Shown one piece after another: positions 1 through 8,419 of a stretch of 64,000 nucleotides of DNA. Origin of the DNA: an uncultured Curvibacter sp. (lineage in GTDB: Bacteria; Pseudomonadota; Gammaproteobacteria; Burkholderiales; Burkholderiaceae_C); assembly GCA_903828535.1 (NCBI GenBank), contig CAIKMN010000027.1, positions 21,450-85,449 on the forward strand, in the 5' to 3' direction. Positions within the stretch are counted from its first letter, which is position 1; every line of letters starts with the position of its first letter. The position numbers and the translations under genes are program-made. The notes below the pieces were generated by a model. It was not told where the DNA came from, searched no databases, and saw only the letters and a program-made list of their open reading frames with translations.

Positions 1-535
1 GAGCGGCCTCTTGTAATTCGGCAGGCACGGTTTTCAGCGATTGATAAAGGCTAAAGGCCATGTTCCAAGCTTGCGACGTAAAAATCGCAAAGATCGCGGC
101 GCACTCCACGCCCAGCAAGCTGCCCGGAAACAGGGCAATAAAGCCGGTCACAGTGATCGACAGAAAGCCCAAAATCGGAATCGACTGCAAGATGTCTAAA
201 AACGGAATCAGCACTTTTTCCATGGCCCGGTAGCGCGTGGCCAATACGGCGAATACCACGCTGAATACCAAGGAAGCCGCCAATGCCATGAACATGCGCA
301 TCGTGGTGCGAAGCAAGTAATAGGGGAGATAACTTAAATCACGCGACAGCGGAATTTCGTGACCCAACTCGTAAGGCGTGGCCATTTGCCGGGCGCCGTA
401 GGCCAACAAAACCAGCAGCGCAAAGACAATGGGCAGCAACGCCCAGTCCCAGCGATTGCCGCTGGCATCAACGACTTGTCGGGGAAAAAAATTCAGGGGG
501 GAGGGCCGTGTAGACCCGTCTTTGCGCTCATCCAT
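1..535 (-). CDS. ABC transporter permease, N-terminal part (runs off the window)
   Basis: Inner-membrane permease subunit of an ABC importer, read by translating the minus strand because the ORF track omits this edge ORF. The frame is open from an ATG at 535 to base 1, about 178 residues. A hydrophilic start (MDERKDGSTRP) is followed by a first membrane segment near residues 35-50 (WALLPIVFALLVLLAYG) and then a binding-protein-dependent permease domain containing 'LDILQSIPILGFLSITVTG'. It resembles nitrate/sulfonate/taurine-type permeases. The substrate cannot be told. The start codon lies only 14 bases from the ahcY -10 box, so the two divergent promoters must overlap. Confidence 0.72.
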   Translation of the reverse strand, partial: MDERKDGSTRPSPLNFFPRQVVDASGNRWDWALLPIVFALLVLLAYGARQMATPYELGHEIPLSRDLSYLPYYLLRTTMRMFMALAASLVFSVVFAVLATRYRAMEKVLIPFLDILQSIPILGFLSITVTGFIALFPGSLLGVECAAIFAIFTSQAWNMAFSLYQSLKTVPAELQEAA

Positions 536-548
536 GGATGACTTTGAT

Positions 549-554
549 TATAAT
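549..554 (+). promoter_or_regulatory. -10 box of the ahcY operon promoter
   Basis: A perfect TATAAT ends seven bases before the riboswitch begins, so transcription would start at about 561. No good -35 hexamer is present at the usual distance. The nearest TTTGCG is about 22 bases upstream, so an activator or extended contacts may be needed. Confidence 0.55.
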
Positions 555-561
555 ATCGGGC

Positions 562-630
562 ATCCGAGGAGCGTTGCAGCGCAAACCATTTGCGTGAGGC
601 TCGGACACCTTCAAGCAACGACGCTCATCC
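562..630 (+). ncRNA. SAH riboswitch upstream of ahcY
   Basis: The leader contains CCGAGGAGCGTTGCAGCG, then AGGCTCGG, then GCAACGACGCTC. CCGAG pairs with CTCGG to form the basal helix, and GAGCGTTGC can pair with the distal GCAACGACGCTC to give the pseudoknot-like arrangement of the known S-adenosylhomocysteine riboswitch class. That class sits upstream of ahcY in beta- and gammaproteobacteria and turns expression on when SAH accumulates. Downstream, a small hairpin (GCTTT/AAAGC, 647-660) and the GGGAG ribosome site before the ATG at 708 could form the expression platform. Confidence 0.9.
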
Positions 631-707
631 ACTTTCGGTGCGATGGGCTTTTCCAAAAGCATTTCTGCGCCCAAAGTGGTTTGTTCTAAACACATTGGGA
701 GTGAACC

Positions 708-2135
708 ATGAATGCACGCAATCCGTTGAACATCGACTCTGCCATCGCCGATATTGGCTTGGCTGTCTGGGGGCGTAAAGAAATCAAAATCGCCGAGACC
801 GAAATGCCCGGTCTGATGGCCATCCGCGAAGAATTCGCCGCGCAGCAACCGCTCAAAGGCGCGCGCATCACCGGCTCTTTGCACATGACCATCCAAACAG
901 CGGTGCTCATTGAAACCTTGCAAGCTTTGGGCGCCAAAGTACGTTGGGCTTCTTGCAACATCTTTTCCACACAAGACCACGCCGCCGCCGCCATTGCCGC
1001 AGCAGGCACGCCGGTGTTTGCGGTGAAGGGCGAAACCCTGGCCGACTATTGGGATTACACCCACCGTATTTTTGAATTCGGCGCGGCCGGTGCTGAGGGC
1101 GAAGGCCCCAACATGATCTTGGACGACGGCGGCGACGCCACCCTGTTGATGCACCTGGGCAAGCGCGCTGAAACCGACGCTTCCTTGCTTGAAAACCCCA
1201 CCAGCGAAGAAGAAACTTGCCTTTACGCTTCCATCAAAGCCAAGTTGGCCGTCGACCCCACTTGGTACAGCCGCAAGGGCGCGCACATCATTGGCGTGAC
1301 CGAAGAAACCACCACCGGTGTGCTGCGTTTGAACGAGATGGCCGCGAAGGGCAGCTTGATGTTCCGCGCCATTAACGTGAACGACTCGGTGACCAAGAGC
1401 AAGTTTGACAACCTCTATGGTTGCCGCGAGTCGTTGGTGGACTCCATCAAGCGCGCGACCGACGTCATGATCGCTGGCAAAGTGGCTTGCGTGGCGGGTT
1501 ATGGCGACGTGGGCAAAGGCTCGGCCCAAGCCTTGCGCGCTTTGAGCGCCCAAGTGTGGGTGACCGAGATCGACCCCATCAACGCCTTACAAGCCGCCAT
1601 GGAAGGCTACAAAGTGGTAACCATGGAATATGCGGCCGACAAGTGCGACATTTTTGTTTCGGCAACCGGCAACAAACACGTCATCCGTTATGAACACATG
1701 GCCGCCATGAAAGACGAAGCCATCGTGTGCAACATCGGTCACTTCGACAACGAAATCGATGTGGCCTCGTTGGAAAAACTGCAGTGGGATGAAATCAAGC
1801 CCCAAGTTGACCACGTCGTTTTCCCCGATGGCAAAAAGATCACCTTGTTGGCCAAAGGCCGTTTGGTCAATTTGGGTTGTGCCACCGGGCACCCCAGCTT
1901 CGTCATGTCGTCGAGCTTTGCCAACCAAACCATTGCCCAGATCGAGCTGTTCACCAAGCAAGACCAGTACGAATCCGGCAAGGTTTATGTGTTGCCCAAG
2001 CACTTGGACGAAAAAGTGGCGCGTTTGCACCTGAAGAAAGTCGGTGCCATGTTGACCGAACTGACCGACGAACAAGCCGCTTACATTGGCGTTTCCAAGC
2101 AAGGTCCTTACAAGGCCAACAGCTACCGTTATTAA
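708..2135 (+). CDS. ahcY: Adenosylhomocysteinase (SAH hydrolase)
   Basis: Cytosolic NAD-dependent enzyme that splits S-adenosylhomocysteine into adenosine and homocysteine, relieving product inhibition of methyltransferases. The 475-residue length is usual for the proteobacterial form, which carries an insert of about 40 residues. The N-terminal substrate domain has '[16 protein letters not shown]'. The NAD-binding Rossmann motif [10 protein letters not shown] lies near residue 265, and the C-terminus is the family's lysine/tyrosine tail (YKANSYRY). The start is fixed by GGGAG a few bases upstream. It is the first gene of a unit with tlyA and metF, so SAH sensing should control all three. Confidence 0.97.
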   Translation: MNARNPLNIDSAIADIGLAVWGRKEIKIAETEMPGLMAIREEFAAQQPLKGARITGSLHMTIQTAVLIETLQALGAKVRWASCNIFSTQDHAAAAIAAAGTPVFAVKGETLADYWDYTHRIFEFGAAGAEGEGPNMILDDGGDATLLMHLGKRAETDASLLENPTSEEETCLYASIKAKLAVDPTWYSRKGAHIIGVTEETTTGVLRLNEMAAKGSLMFRAINVNDSVTKSKFDNLYGCRESLVDSIKRATDVMIAGKVACVAGYGDVGKGSAQALRALSAQVWVTEIDPINALQAAMEGYKVVTMEYAADKCDIFVSATGNKHVIRYEHMAAMKDEAIVCNIGHFDNEIDVASLEKLQWDEIKPQVDHVVFPDGKKITLLAKGRLVNLGCATGHPSFVMSSSFANQTIAQIELFTKQDQYESGKVYVLPKHLDEKVARLHLKKVGAMLTELTDEQAAYIGVSKQGPYKANSYRY

Positions 2136-2144
2136 GCCGTCAAG

Positions 2145-2987
2145 TTGCGCGCCGATCAACTCTTGGTAGAACGCGGTTTAGCCGCCTCCCGCTCGATGGC
2201 GGTGCGGCTGATTGCGTCGGGTGTTCGTTGGCGCGCCGACCCTTCAGTGGCGGAATGGCGCTCGGTCACCAAGAGCGGTCAAGACCTGCCCGAGGGGGCG
2301 GATCTGGATTTGCAAAACAATGCCGAGGCGCGCTATGTGTCGCGGGGTGGCTTGAAGTTGGAAGCCGCCCTGAAACTCAGTGGCGTCCAAGTGCAAGGTG
2401 AGCGTTGTTTGGATGTGGGCCAGTCCACCGGCGGCTTCACCGACTGCTTGTTGCAGCAAGGCGCAGCCTTGGTGGTTGGCATCGAAGTGGGGCGAGACCA
2501 GTTGCACCCCCGCTTGCGTGATGACAACCGTGTAGTGTGCTTGGAGCAAGTCAACGCGCGTGAATTGGACGCTGCCGCTTGGCAAGTGCTGATGCAAGAC
2601 CGCCAAGCGCAGGGTCTCCTCACCGTCGACGTGGACCCAGAACAAGACCAAGACAAAGGCCAAGACACCGGATTTGGCTTGCTGGTGGCCGACCTGTCCT
2701 TCATCTCGCAAACCTTGGTGCTGCCCGCGGTGAGCGAATTGCTGAAGCAGGGGGCTTCGGTGTTGACCTTGGTGAAACCGCAGTTTGAACTGCAGCCACC
2801 ACAAATTGGCAAAGGCGGATTGGTCAAAGACCCGGCCTTCTATGCCGTGGTCGAGGCCCGTCTGAGGGACATGGCGGCAGAGTTGAATTGGCAAATTCTC
2901 GGATGGTGGGACAGCCCCATCCTGGGCGGCGATGGCAACCGCGAATTTTTGATGCATGCGAAAGTAGGACATGAAAGTCAGCTTTGA
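2145..2987 (+). CDS. tlyA: TlyA-family rRNA (cytidine-2'-O)-methyltransferase
   Basis: A 280-residue protein with an N-terminal S4 RNA-binding domain (MRADQLLVERGLAASRSMA, residues 1-60) and an FtsJ-like SAM methyltransferase domain. Motif I is 'LDVGQSTGGFTDCLL' near residue 90, and 'LVKPQFE' near 205 holds the catalytic lysine region. Family members 2'-O-methylate rRNA cytidines; the old name hemolysin A is misleading. The start is TTG, nine bases after the ahcY stop, with a weak ribosome site, so coupling to ahcY is likely. The enzyme makes SAH, the ligand of the riboswitch above, and its 3' end overlaps metF by 17 bases. Confidence 0.85.
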   Translation: MRADQLLVERGLAASRSMAVRLIASGVRWRADPSVAEWRSVTKSGQDLPEGADLDLQNNAEARYVSRGGLKLEAALKLSGVQVQGERCLDVGQSTGGFTDCLLQQGAALVVGIEVGRDQLHPRLRDDNRVVCLEQVNARELDAAAWQVLMQDRQAQGLLTVDVDPEQDQDKGQDTGFGLLVADLSFISQTLVLPAVSELLKQGASVLTLVKPQFELQPPQIGKGGLVKDPAFYAVVEARLRDMAAELNWQILGWWDSPILGGDGNREFLMHAKVGHESQL

Positions 2988-3789
2988 GTTTTTTCCGCCC
3001 AAAACGCCAGAAGGCGTTGAAAAATTGCGCGTTGTGCGTCAATCGCTGTACGCCCATCAGCCCGAATTTTGCTCGGTGACCTATGGCGCCGGCGGCTCTA
3101 CCCAAGCGGGCACCTTCGCCACGGTGGCCTCCATCTTGTCAGAAGGGCAGCAAGCCGCTTCACACTTTTCTTGCATTGGTGCCACCCGCGCTTCGGTGCG
3201 TGAACAATTGGCCGAACTCAAAGCCATGGGCGTGAAGCGGTTGGTGGCCTTGCGGGGTGACTTGCCGAGCGGTTATGGCGCTGGTGGTGAGTTCCATTAC
3301 GCCAGTGATTTGGTGGCTTTTATCCGTGCTGAAACCGGCGATGACTTTCACATCGAAGTTGCGGCCTACCCGGAAATTCATCCACAAGCGCGCTCGCCCG
3401 AAGCCGATTTGCAAGCCTATGTGACCAAGGTCAAAGCCGGGGCCGACTCCGCCATCACCCAGTATTTTTTCAACAGCGACGCCTACTTTCGATTTGTAGA
3501 CGAAGCCTACAAATTAGGTGCTGATGTGCCGGTGGTGCCGGGCATCATGCCCATCACCAGCTCCACCCAACTGCTGCGCTTTTCAGACGCCTGCGGTGCT
3601 GAAGTGCCTCGCTGGATTCGCCTGCGCTTGCAGGCCTTCGGGGACGACACCGCGTCCATCAAAGCCTTTGGCTTAGAGGTGGTTGGTGACCTGTGCGAGC
3701 AGCTCAAAAACGGCGGCGCGCCCAGTTTGCATTTCTACACCATGAACCAAAGCGCCCCCACTTTGGCGCTGTTGGACGCCATCCGTTAA
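2971..3789 (+). CDS. metF: 5,10-methylenetetrahydrofolate reductase
   Basis: Flavoprotein that reduces methylene-THF to methyl-THF, the methyl donor for methionine synthesis. This joins the SAH cycle at the homocysteine step. The 272 residues match the bacterial one-domain form. Recognisable stretches are 'EFCSVTYGAGGST' near residue 30, 'LRGDLPSGYG' near 95, 'GADSAITQYFFN' near 155 and 'VPGIMPITS' near 185. The ATG lies inside the tlyA coding end, showing translational coupling. No terminator is obvious after the stop. Confidence 0.95.
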   Translation: MKVSFEFFPPKTPEGVEKLRVVRQSLYAHQPEFCSVTYGAGGSTQAGTFATVASILSEGQQAASHFSCIGATRASVREQLAELKAMGVKRLVALRGDLPSGYGAGGEFHYASDLVAFIRAETGDDFHIEVAAYPEIHPQARSPEADLQAYVTKVKAGADSAITQYFFNSDAYFRFVDEAYKLGADVPVVPGIMPITSSTQLLRFSDACGAEVPRWIRLRLQAFGDDTASIKAFGLEVVGDLCEQLKNGGAPSLHFYTMNQSAPTLALLDAIR

Positions 3790-3946
3790 GGCCAGCTCAG
3801 CAGAGATGCCCAGCAGGGGCTAGCCGTTTGTCGCCATGTGCCCAGAGGTTGTAAAGAAATCCCTTCGTCAACTGAAGTTCTGAGCCCCAAGCGGCTTAGG
3901 ATGAAGCTCGCCTCCATTTCTCTCAGGCTGCAGAAAGCGATGCTTC

Positions 3947-4912
3947 ATGGATTTCAAGGATTACTACAAAACGCTGGGTCTTCAGCGCACCGCGACGGAA
4001 GAGGAGGTGCGCAAGGCCTACCGAAAGTTGGCGCGCAAGTTCCACCCTGACGTCAGCAAGGAGCCCGATGCGCAAGCGAAAATGCGCGAGCTCAACGAGG
4101 CCAACGATGTCTTGCGCGACAAAGAAAAACGCGCGGCCTACGACGACTTGGCCGATCAGGTGGCCAAAGGGCATCGCCCCGGTGCGTCCGGGCCCAGCTG
4201 GGATCAGGGCTTTGACTTTCGCCGGGGTGCGAATGCGGGCACTGCCCATCGCAGCCACGACGGTGATCCGGGCGATTACGGCGATTACAGTGATTTTTTC
4301 TCGGCTATTTTTGGTCAAGGCGACCCCCGAGGAGGCGAGCGCCGTGGCGGCGAAAGTCGCCCCTACCGAGCGCGCGGCGAAGATCAAACAGCAGCCATCG
4401 AAATTTCCATTGAGGACGCCATTCGTGGCGTTGAGCGGGAAATAGTGCTGCCTGCGCACAACAACCGAACCTTGAGCGTCAAAATTCCTGCTGGCGTTCA
4501 TCCAGGGCAACACATCCGTTTGGCGGGTCAAGGCCAGCCCGGATACGGCGGTGAGCGAGCGGGCGATTTGTTTTTGGAAGTCCATCTGAAGCCTCACCCG
4601 CTGTACCGAGTCGATGGCAAAAATTTATCCATGAACTTGCCGGTCACGCCGACAGAAGCGGCGCTGGGCGCCCAGGTCAAAGTCCCCACGCCCGATGGCG
4701 GTGAGGTGGAAGTCACCGTTCCACCGAACTCACGCGGCGGTATGAAATTGCGGCTCAAAGGACGCGGCTTGCAAGGCAAGACCCCTGGCGATTTGTATTT
4801 GCCCTTGGAAATCGCGCTGCCCCCAGCAACCACCGACGCCGCTCGCCAAGCCTACGAACAACTGGCGAAGGCCGCGCCGTTCGACCCAAGGCGCCAGGGG
4901 TTCAGTCGCTAG
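3947..4912 (+). CDS. cbpA: DnaJ-type co-chaperone, CbpA class
   Basis: Co-chaperone that stimulates Hsp70 ATPase activity. The 321 residues begin with a J domain (1-65) carrying HPD at 33-35, followed by a glycine/aspartate-rich linker (roughly 75-135) and two beta-barrel substrate domains typical of the DnaJ C-terminus ('DLFLEVHLKPHPLYRVDG', 'DLYLPLEIALP'). The CxxCxGxG zinc repeats of true DnaJ are absent, which fits CbpA/type II. No ChbM/CbpM partner gene is beside it. The 157 bases upstream (3790-3946) show no convincing sigma-32 promoter. Confidence 0.9.
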   Translation: MDFKDYYKTLGLQRTATEEEVRKAYRKLARKFHPDVSKEPDAQAKMRELNEANDVLRDKEKRAAYDDLADQVAKGHRPGASGPSWDQGFDFRRGANAGTAHRSHDGDPGDYGDYSDFFSAIFGQGDPRGGERRGGESRPYRARGEDQTAAIEISIEDAIRGVEREIVLPAHNNRTLSVKIPAGVHPGQHIRLAGQGQPGYGGERAGDLFLEVHLKPHPLYRVDGKNLSMNLPVTPTEAALGAQVKVPTPDGGEVEVTVPPNSRGGMKLRLKGRGLQGKTPGDLYLPLEIALPPATTDAARQAYEQLAKAAPFDPRRQGFSR

Positions 4913-5170
4913 GGTGATCGCAGAAGGCCCTCCAAGGGGTACAATACGCAAGTTGCAGTCATTTGCTTACCTTCGCTGCAACGAGTCTTACCTCCACCCC
5001 GCTCCCTGCTCTTCAGAGCCGAGCGCCTCGGTGGTCACACTTTTCCTTTCGGCAAGCCTCACACGCAAACGCATGCGCAATTGCACACGCAATCGCCGCG
5101 CATATGCAAACGCAACGCCCATGCGAGTCGTTGCGACTGGCTTGACGCCTGTTACTCACAAGGAGGCCAG
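4913..5170 (+). promoter_or_regulatory. 258-base gap and probable infA leader
   Basis: No ORF here looks real. A TACAAT at 4940-4945 could be a -10 box, which would leave a leader of about 220 bases before infA. The leader has a small CCGAG/CTCGG hairpin near 5020-5032 and a run of CGCAA-type words near 5060-5120. It ends in a strong AAGGAGG ribosome site five bases before the infA ATG. Long leaders are common on cold-regulated mRNAs, but that role is inference. Confidence 0.4.
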
Positions 5171-5437
5171 ATGGCCAAGGAAGAACTCATTGAAATGCAA
5201 GGCAAGGTCGACGAAGTGCTGCCCGACATGCTCTACCGCATCACGCTCGACAACGGCCACAAGTTAGTGGCTTACACCGGCGGCAAGATGCGCAAACACA
5301 AGATTCGCATTCTGGCTGGCGACAAGGTCACTTTGGAAATGTCGCCTTACGATTTATCCAAGGGCCGCGTGACTTTCCGTCACATCGAAAACCGCACACC
5401 CAGCGCGGGCAAGCCCGCCTTCAAACGCAAACGCTGA
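5171..5437 (+). CDS. infA: Translation initiation factor IF-1 (second, longer type)
   Basis: Small OB-fold (S1-type) protein that sits in the ribosomal A site during initiation. The start is the ATG after AAGGAGG; the track's 5081 start adds leader sequence. At 88 residues it is longer than the 72-residue E. coli IF-1, with a basic tail (GKPAFKRKR). It carries the family core '[14 protein letters not shown]', '[17 protein letters not shown]' and 'YDLSKGRV'. Many Burkholderiales have a ribosomal-cluster infA and a second, longer copy; this isolated one looks like the second. Its neighbour is an RRM RNA-binding protein. Confidence 0.93.
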   Translation: MAKEELIEMQGKVDEVLPDMLYRITLDNGHKLVAYTGGKMRKHKIRILAGDKVTLEMSPYDLSKGRVTFRHIENRTPSAGKPAFKRKR

Positions 5438-5471
5438 TTTTTCAGCGCCTCGCCCTTTTTTGTTTTAACCA

Positions 5472-5493
5472 GCGCCCAATTTTCGGTGGGCGC
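5472..5493 (+). terminator. Hairpin between infA and the RRM gene
   Basis: GCGCCCA (5472-5478) pairs perfectly with TGGGCGC (5487-5493) around an eight-base loop, followed by ATTTTCT. It could end infA transcripts. It also lies 20 bases before the next start codon, just ahead of the GAAAGG ribosome site, so it may instead be a leader structure of the RRM mRNA. The T-run is short. Confidence 0.45.
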
Positions 5494-5512
5494 ATTTTCT
5501 GAAAGGCTCACC

Positions 5513-5851
5513 ATGAGCAGCAAACTTTACGTCGGCAATCTCTCCTATTCGGTTCGGGACGAAGACCTTCAACAACAATTTTCTGACTTCGGCAACGTTC
5601 AATCGGCCAAGGTCATGATGGAACGCGACACCGGCCGCTCCAAGGGCTTTGGTTTTGTCGAAATGTCCAGCCCCGCTGAAGCGCAAGCCGCCATCGACGG
5701 CCTGCACGGTAAAAACATGGGTGGCCGTGACCTGACCGTCAACATCGCTCGCCCCATGGAAGCCCGACCCCCCCGCAGCGGCGGCGGCTTTGGTGGTGGC
5801 GGCTACGGCGGTGGTGGTGGTGGTTACGGCGGTGGCAACCGCAACTATTGA
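5513..5851 (+). CDS. Glycine-rich RRM RNA-binding protein
   Basis: A 112-residue protein with one RNA-recognition motif (residues 3-80): RNP2 'LYVGNL' at 4-9 and RNP1 'KGFGFVEM' near 42-49. A glycine/tyrosine-rich tail (FGGGGYGGGGGGYGGG) follows. This architecture matches cyanobacterial and betaproteobacterial cold-responsive Rbp proteins, thought to act as RNA chaperones. The start is the ATG after GAAAGG, not the track's upstream one. The low-complexity glycine tail is GGT/GGC-rich and could vary in length between strains. Confidence 0.9.
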   Translation: MSSKLYVGNLSYSVRDEDLQQQFSDFGNVQSAKVMMERDTGRSKGFGFVEMSSPAEAQAAIDGLHGKNMGGRDLTVNIARPMEARPPRSGGGFGGGGYGGGGGGYGGGNRNY

Positions 5852-5865
5852 TTTGGCCTTTCGCG

Positions 5866-6429
5866 TCAGCGCGCGTCGAACACAAAACAAGTCGACGTGG
5901 CGTGGGCGTAAAGCTTGTCTGCTGAGTCCACCAATTTGGCCTCGGAAGTGGCCACTTGTCGGCCCATGTGCACCACCGTTCCAATGGCCCGCAGCGGGCC
6001 AGTTTGGGCGTTGGCGGCGCGCACGATGTTCATGTTAATTTGTGACGTCGTGTAGGCCTTGCCTGGCGGTAACTTGGTGTGAATGCTGCAGCCCAAGGCC
6101 GAGTCAAGCAAAGTGGCATACCAACCCCCGTGCACCGTGCCCAAGGGGTTGAAGTGCTTGAGGTCGGGGGTCCCTTGGAAAACAGCCAATCCATCGCCCA
6201 CTTCGACCAAGTAAAAGTCCAGCGCTTCTGAAATTCCCGGTGGCCGCAAATGCCCTTCGAGCAGCAACGTCATGACTTCCAAGCCGGTTTTTCCTGCCGA
6301 TTGTCTTGCCTTTTCAGCCGGACTGTACGCCGCTGTTTGGGCCGCTAGATTGGCTTCTTGGCGTTGCAGAACAGCGTCCAATTGCTGCATCCATTTTTGC
6401 AAAGTTGGCAAGGTGTCTGGTGTGCTCAT
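5866..6429 (-). CDS. PaaI-like hotdog thioesterase
   Basis: A 187-residue protein whose C-terminal 130 residues form a hotdog fold of the PaaI/YdiI group ('FNPLGTVHGGWYATLLDSALGC', 'YTTSQINMNIVRAA'). The N-terminal 50 residues are a helical extension. Such enzymes hydrolyse acyl-CoA thioesters, and the substrate is not predictable. It is convergent with the RRM gene (14-base gap) and monocistronic. The 169 bases between it and the next gene (6430-6598) hold only a GTCTTC/GAAGAC inverted repeat near 6487-6507 and no clear promoter. Confidence 0.82.
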   Translation of the reverse strand: MSTPDTLPTLQKWMQQLDAVLQRQEANLAAQTAAYSPAEKARQSAGKTGLEVMTLLLEGHLRPPGISEALDFYLVEVGDGLAVFQGTPDLKHFNPLGTVHGGWYATLLDSALGCSIHTKLPPGKAYTTSQINMNIVRAANAQTGPLRAIGTVVHMGRQVATSEAKLVDSADKLYAHATSTCFVFDAR

Positions 6430-6598
6430 CGGTTTTCCTGGGTTAATTTGAAGTGGCTGTTGTCGTGCGTTTGGGTGTTTTTTAGAGTCTTCGACTGCCT
6501 GGAAGACTGCTGCATCCTAATCAGCCCTGGGGTTTCTGTGTGTGATGTGGGTGTCTTCCCTGAGTGGCTTGTAGGGTCTATGTGGGTATCATGAATTC

Positions 6599-7714
6599 AT
6601 GCCAACATCCCCTTTAATCACCATGACCCACAATCCCCCATCTGCCTCTGACTTGGGGCCCGTCTGGATCATGGGCGCTGGCAGCGTCGGCTGTTACTTG
6701 GGGGGCTGGTTGGCCGCTGCAGGTGCGGACGTCAGCTTCATTGGGCGCCCTCGGGTGCTTGAAACGCTGCGGCGCGATGGCCTCACGGTCAGCGACATGA
6801 AAAACCACCAACACGCGATTCCTGCCAACGCTTTAAAGCTTTTTGAAGCCTTGCCTTCACTGGAATTGGCAGCGGCATCATCCACCCCACAAACCCCACA
6901 AACCCCCCCCGTCCAACCACCTGCTTTGGTGTTGCTCACCGTCAAAGGCTCGGGCACGGTTCAAGCAGCGAAAGAATTGGTCGCCGCCGGTTTACCGGCT
7001 GGCACCTTGGTGGTGTCTTTTCAAAACGGGGTGGGCAACGCAGAACTGGCCCAAGCCTGCGCTCCCTCGCTGAAGGTGCTCGCAGGCATGATTCCTTACA
7101 ACGTGGCCGATCTGGGTCACGGTGTTTTCCACCGCGGCACCACCGGCAGCTTGATGGTGCAAGACGACGCTCAGTTTGCGCCTTGGCAAGCGGTCTTCAA
7201 CAGCACCCAACTGCAACTGAAATTGGTCCCCGACCTCAAGCCGGTTCAATGGGGCAAGTTGCTCATCAACTTGAACAACCCAGTCAACGCGCTGTCGGGC
7301 TTGACCTTGTTACAAGAATTTTCCGATTGGTACTTTCGCCGCTGTTTGGCCGCGCTCATTGAGGAGGCCATGCAGGTCTTGCGGCAGGCCCAAGTGCCCT
7401 ACGCGCAGGTGCTGGCTGTTCCCCCTGAAAAATTCATTCGTGTTTTGCGTTTGCCTAATTTTCTATTCAAGTGGGTGGGGAAAAAAATGCTCCAAATCGA
7501 CCCCAAAGCCAGCTCGAGCATGGCCGATGACTTTGCCCTGGGGCGCACCACCGAAATTGAATCGCTGTGCGGCGAGGTCGTTCGATTGGCTCAGAACAAC
7601 GGCCTCCAAGCCCCACGCAACGCTGCCATGGTGCGCTTGGTTCAGGCCCATACCGCACAAGGGGCCGGGCCGGGCAAATGGTCAGGCAAAGCCCTTCTCA
7701 AGGCATTGAATTAA
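6599..7714 (+). CDS. Ketopantoate reductase family protein (PanE/ApbA)
   Basis: NADPH-dependent 2-dehydropantoate 2-reductase family. The Rossmann motif GAGSVGCYLGG is near residue 27, and 'VSFQNGVGN' and 'GKLLINLNNPVNALSG' are typical of the family. The 371-residue length exceeds E. coli PanE (303) because of an Ala/Pro/Thr-rich insert near 85-100 and a long C-terminus. The ATG at 6623 is an alternative start and leaves less unaligned sequence. No other pantothenate gene is near, so it may be a paralog acting on another 2-oxo acid. Confidence 0.8.
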   Translation: MPTSPLITMTHNPPSASDLGPVWIMGAGSVGCYLGGWLAAAGADVSFIGRPRVLETLRRDGLTVSDMKNHQHAIPANALKLFEALPSLELAAASSTPQTPQTPPVQPPALVLLTVKGSGTVQAAKELVAAGLPAGTLVVSFQNGVGNAELAQACAPSLKVLAGMIPYNVADLGHGVFHRGTTGSLMVQDDAQFAPWQAVFNSTQLQLKLVPDLKPVQWGKLLINLNNPVNALSGLTLLQEFSDWYFRRCLAALIEEAMQVLRQAQVPYAQVLAVPPEKFIRVLRLPNFLFKWVGKKMLQIDPKASSSMADDFALGRTTEIESLCGEVVRLAQNNGLQAPRNAAMVRLVQAHTAQGAGPGKWSGKALLKALN

Positions 7715-7760
7715 GGCCCTCGAAGGGCGCCTCGTCAAGGCTTCAATTTATGATCTTGTC

Positions 7761-8342
7761 ATGATCGACGAACAAGCCGTGCGCGCGCTCTTAGAGCGCT
7801 ATGAATGTCCTTTTGGCTACCACGAAGTGCGGGCCCGTTTTATGGGGGCCATTGCCAGTCCTTTGCCGGGCGTTGTGCCATTGAACGATGTGTCCAGCCT
7901 CTGGGGCGGTGATTTGCCTGCTGTCAGCTCGCTTGAAGAAGTGGACACCTTTGTCACTACCCTTATCAAAGGCCTGTGGACCCCCTTGGCGCAAGCAGGT
8001 CTGCAACAAGAAGCCTTCGAGTTGTTGCCCTTCACCGACACCCCCACTGGCCCCGGATTGCGACGCTTGTGCCAAATTCGGCTCGAAGAAATTCAAGGCT
8101 TCACCGACGGTTTTTTCCAAGGGCGGGAAGAGTTGAATTTACCGGCCGAGGCCTCCACTTGCCTGAATTCACTTTCCGAAGTGGAAGACTTCTTTGCCAA
8201 CCTGTTCAACCTGGCAGAACCGCCGGAGGCCTCTGAATCCGACTTGGCGGCCTTGGCCGACCAAATTGACGAACTCAGCGAAATCGCCACCGTTGAAATC
8301 AACAACATTGTGGCCTTGGTTGCTGCCAGTAAAACGGCCTAA
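7761..8342 (+). CDS. Conserved-looking hypothetical protein
   Basis: A 193-residue acidic protein that I do not recognise with certainty. It is soluble, with no signal peptide or membrane segment. Features are 'CPFGYHEVRARFMGAIASPLPG' at 16-37, 'LRRLCQIRLEEIQGFTDGFFQGRE' near 100-123, and an acidic helical C-terminus. The 'GFTDGFFQG' stretch faintly recalls UPF0149/YecA-type proteins, but the metal-binding tail of YecA is absent. It lies between the PanE-like gene and the MFS carrier on the same strand. Codon use is like its neighbours, so it is probably real. Confidence 0.6.
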   Translation: MIDEQAVRALLERYECPFGYHEVRARFMGAIASPLPGVVPLNDVSSLWGGDLPAVSSLEEVDTFVTTLIKGLWTPLAQAGLQQEAFELLPFTDTPTGPGLRRLCQIRLEEIQGFTDGFFQGREELNLPAEASTCLNSLSEVEDFFANLFNLAEPPEASESDLAALADQIDELSEIATVEINNIVALVAASKTA

Positions 8343-8373
8343 AAAAGCATCTTCGAACCCACCCAAAGGCCCA

Positions 8374-8413
8374 AACTCAAAGCAACTCAAAGCAACTCAA
8401 AGCAACACAAGGC
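8374..8413 (+). repeat. 10-base tandem repeat in the MFS gene leader
   Basis: Three exact copies of AACTCAAAGC (8374-8403) and one decayed copy (AACACAAGGC, 8404-8413) lie immediately before the MFS start codon at 8420. The period equals about one helical turn. The last copy supplies the AAGG ribosome site, so copy-number change would alter leader length without touching the ORF. Confidence 0.85.
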
Positions 8414-8419
8414 AAAACC

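Noticed and set aside
528-1553. 341-residue minus-strand ORF opposite ahcY
   Set aside because: It is the antisense shadow of a strongly conserved gene, with low-complexity His/Gly/Ala-rich translation and no ribosome site.
3790-3946. Sigma-32 promoter for the CbpA-like gene
   Set aside because: CTGAAG and CCCCAAG are present but only about seven bases apart, far short of the needed spacing.
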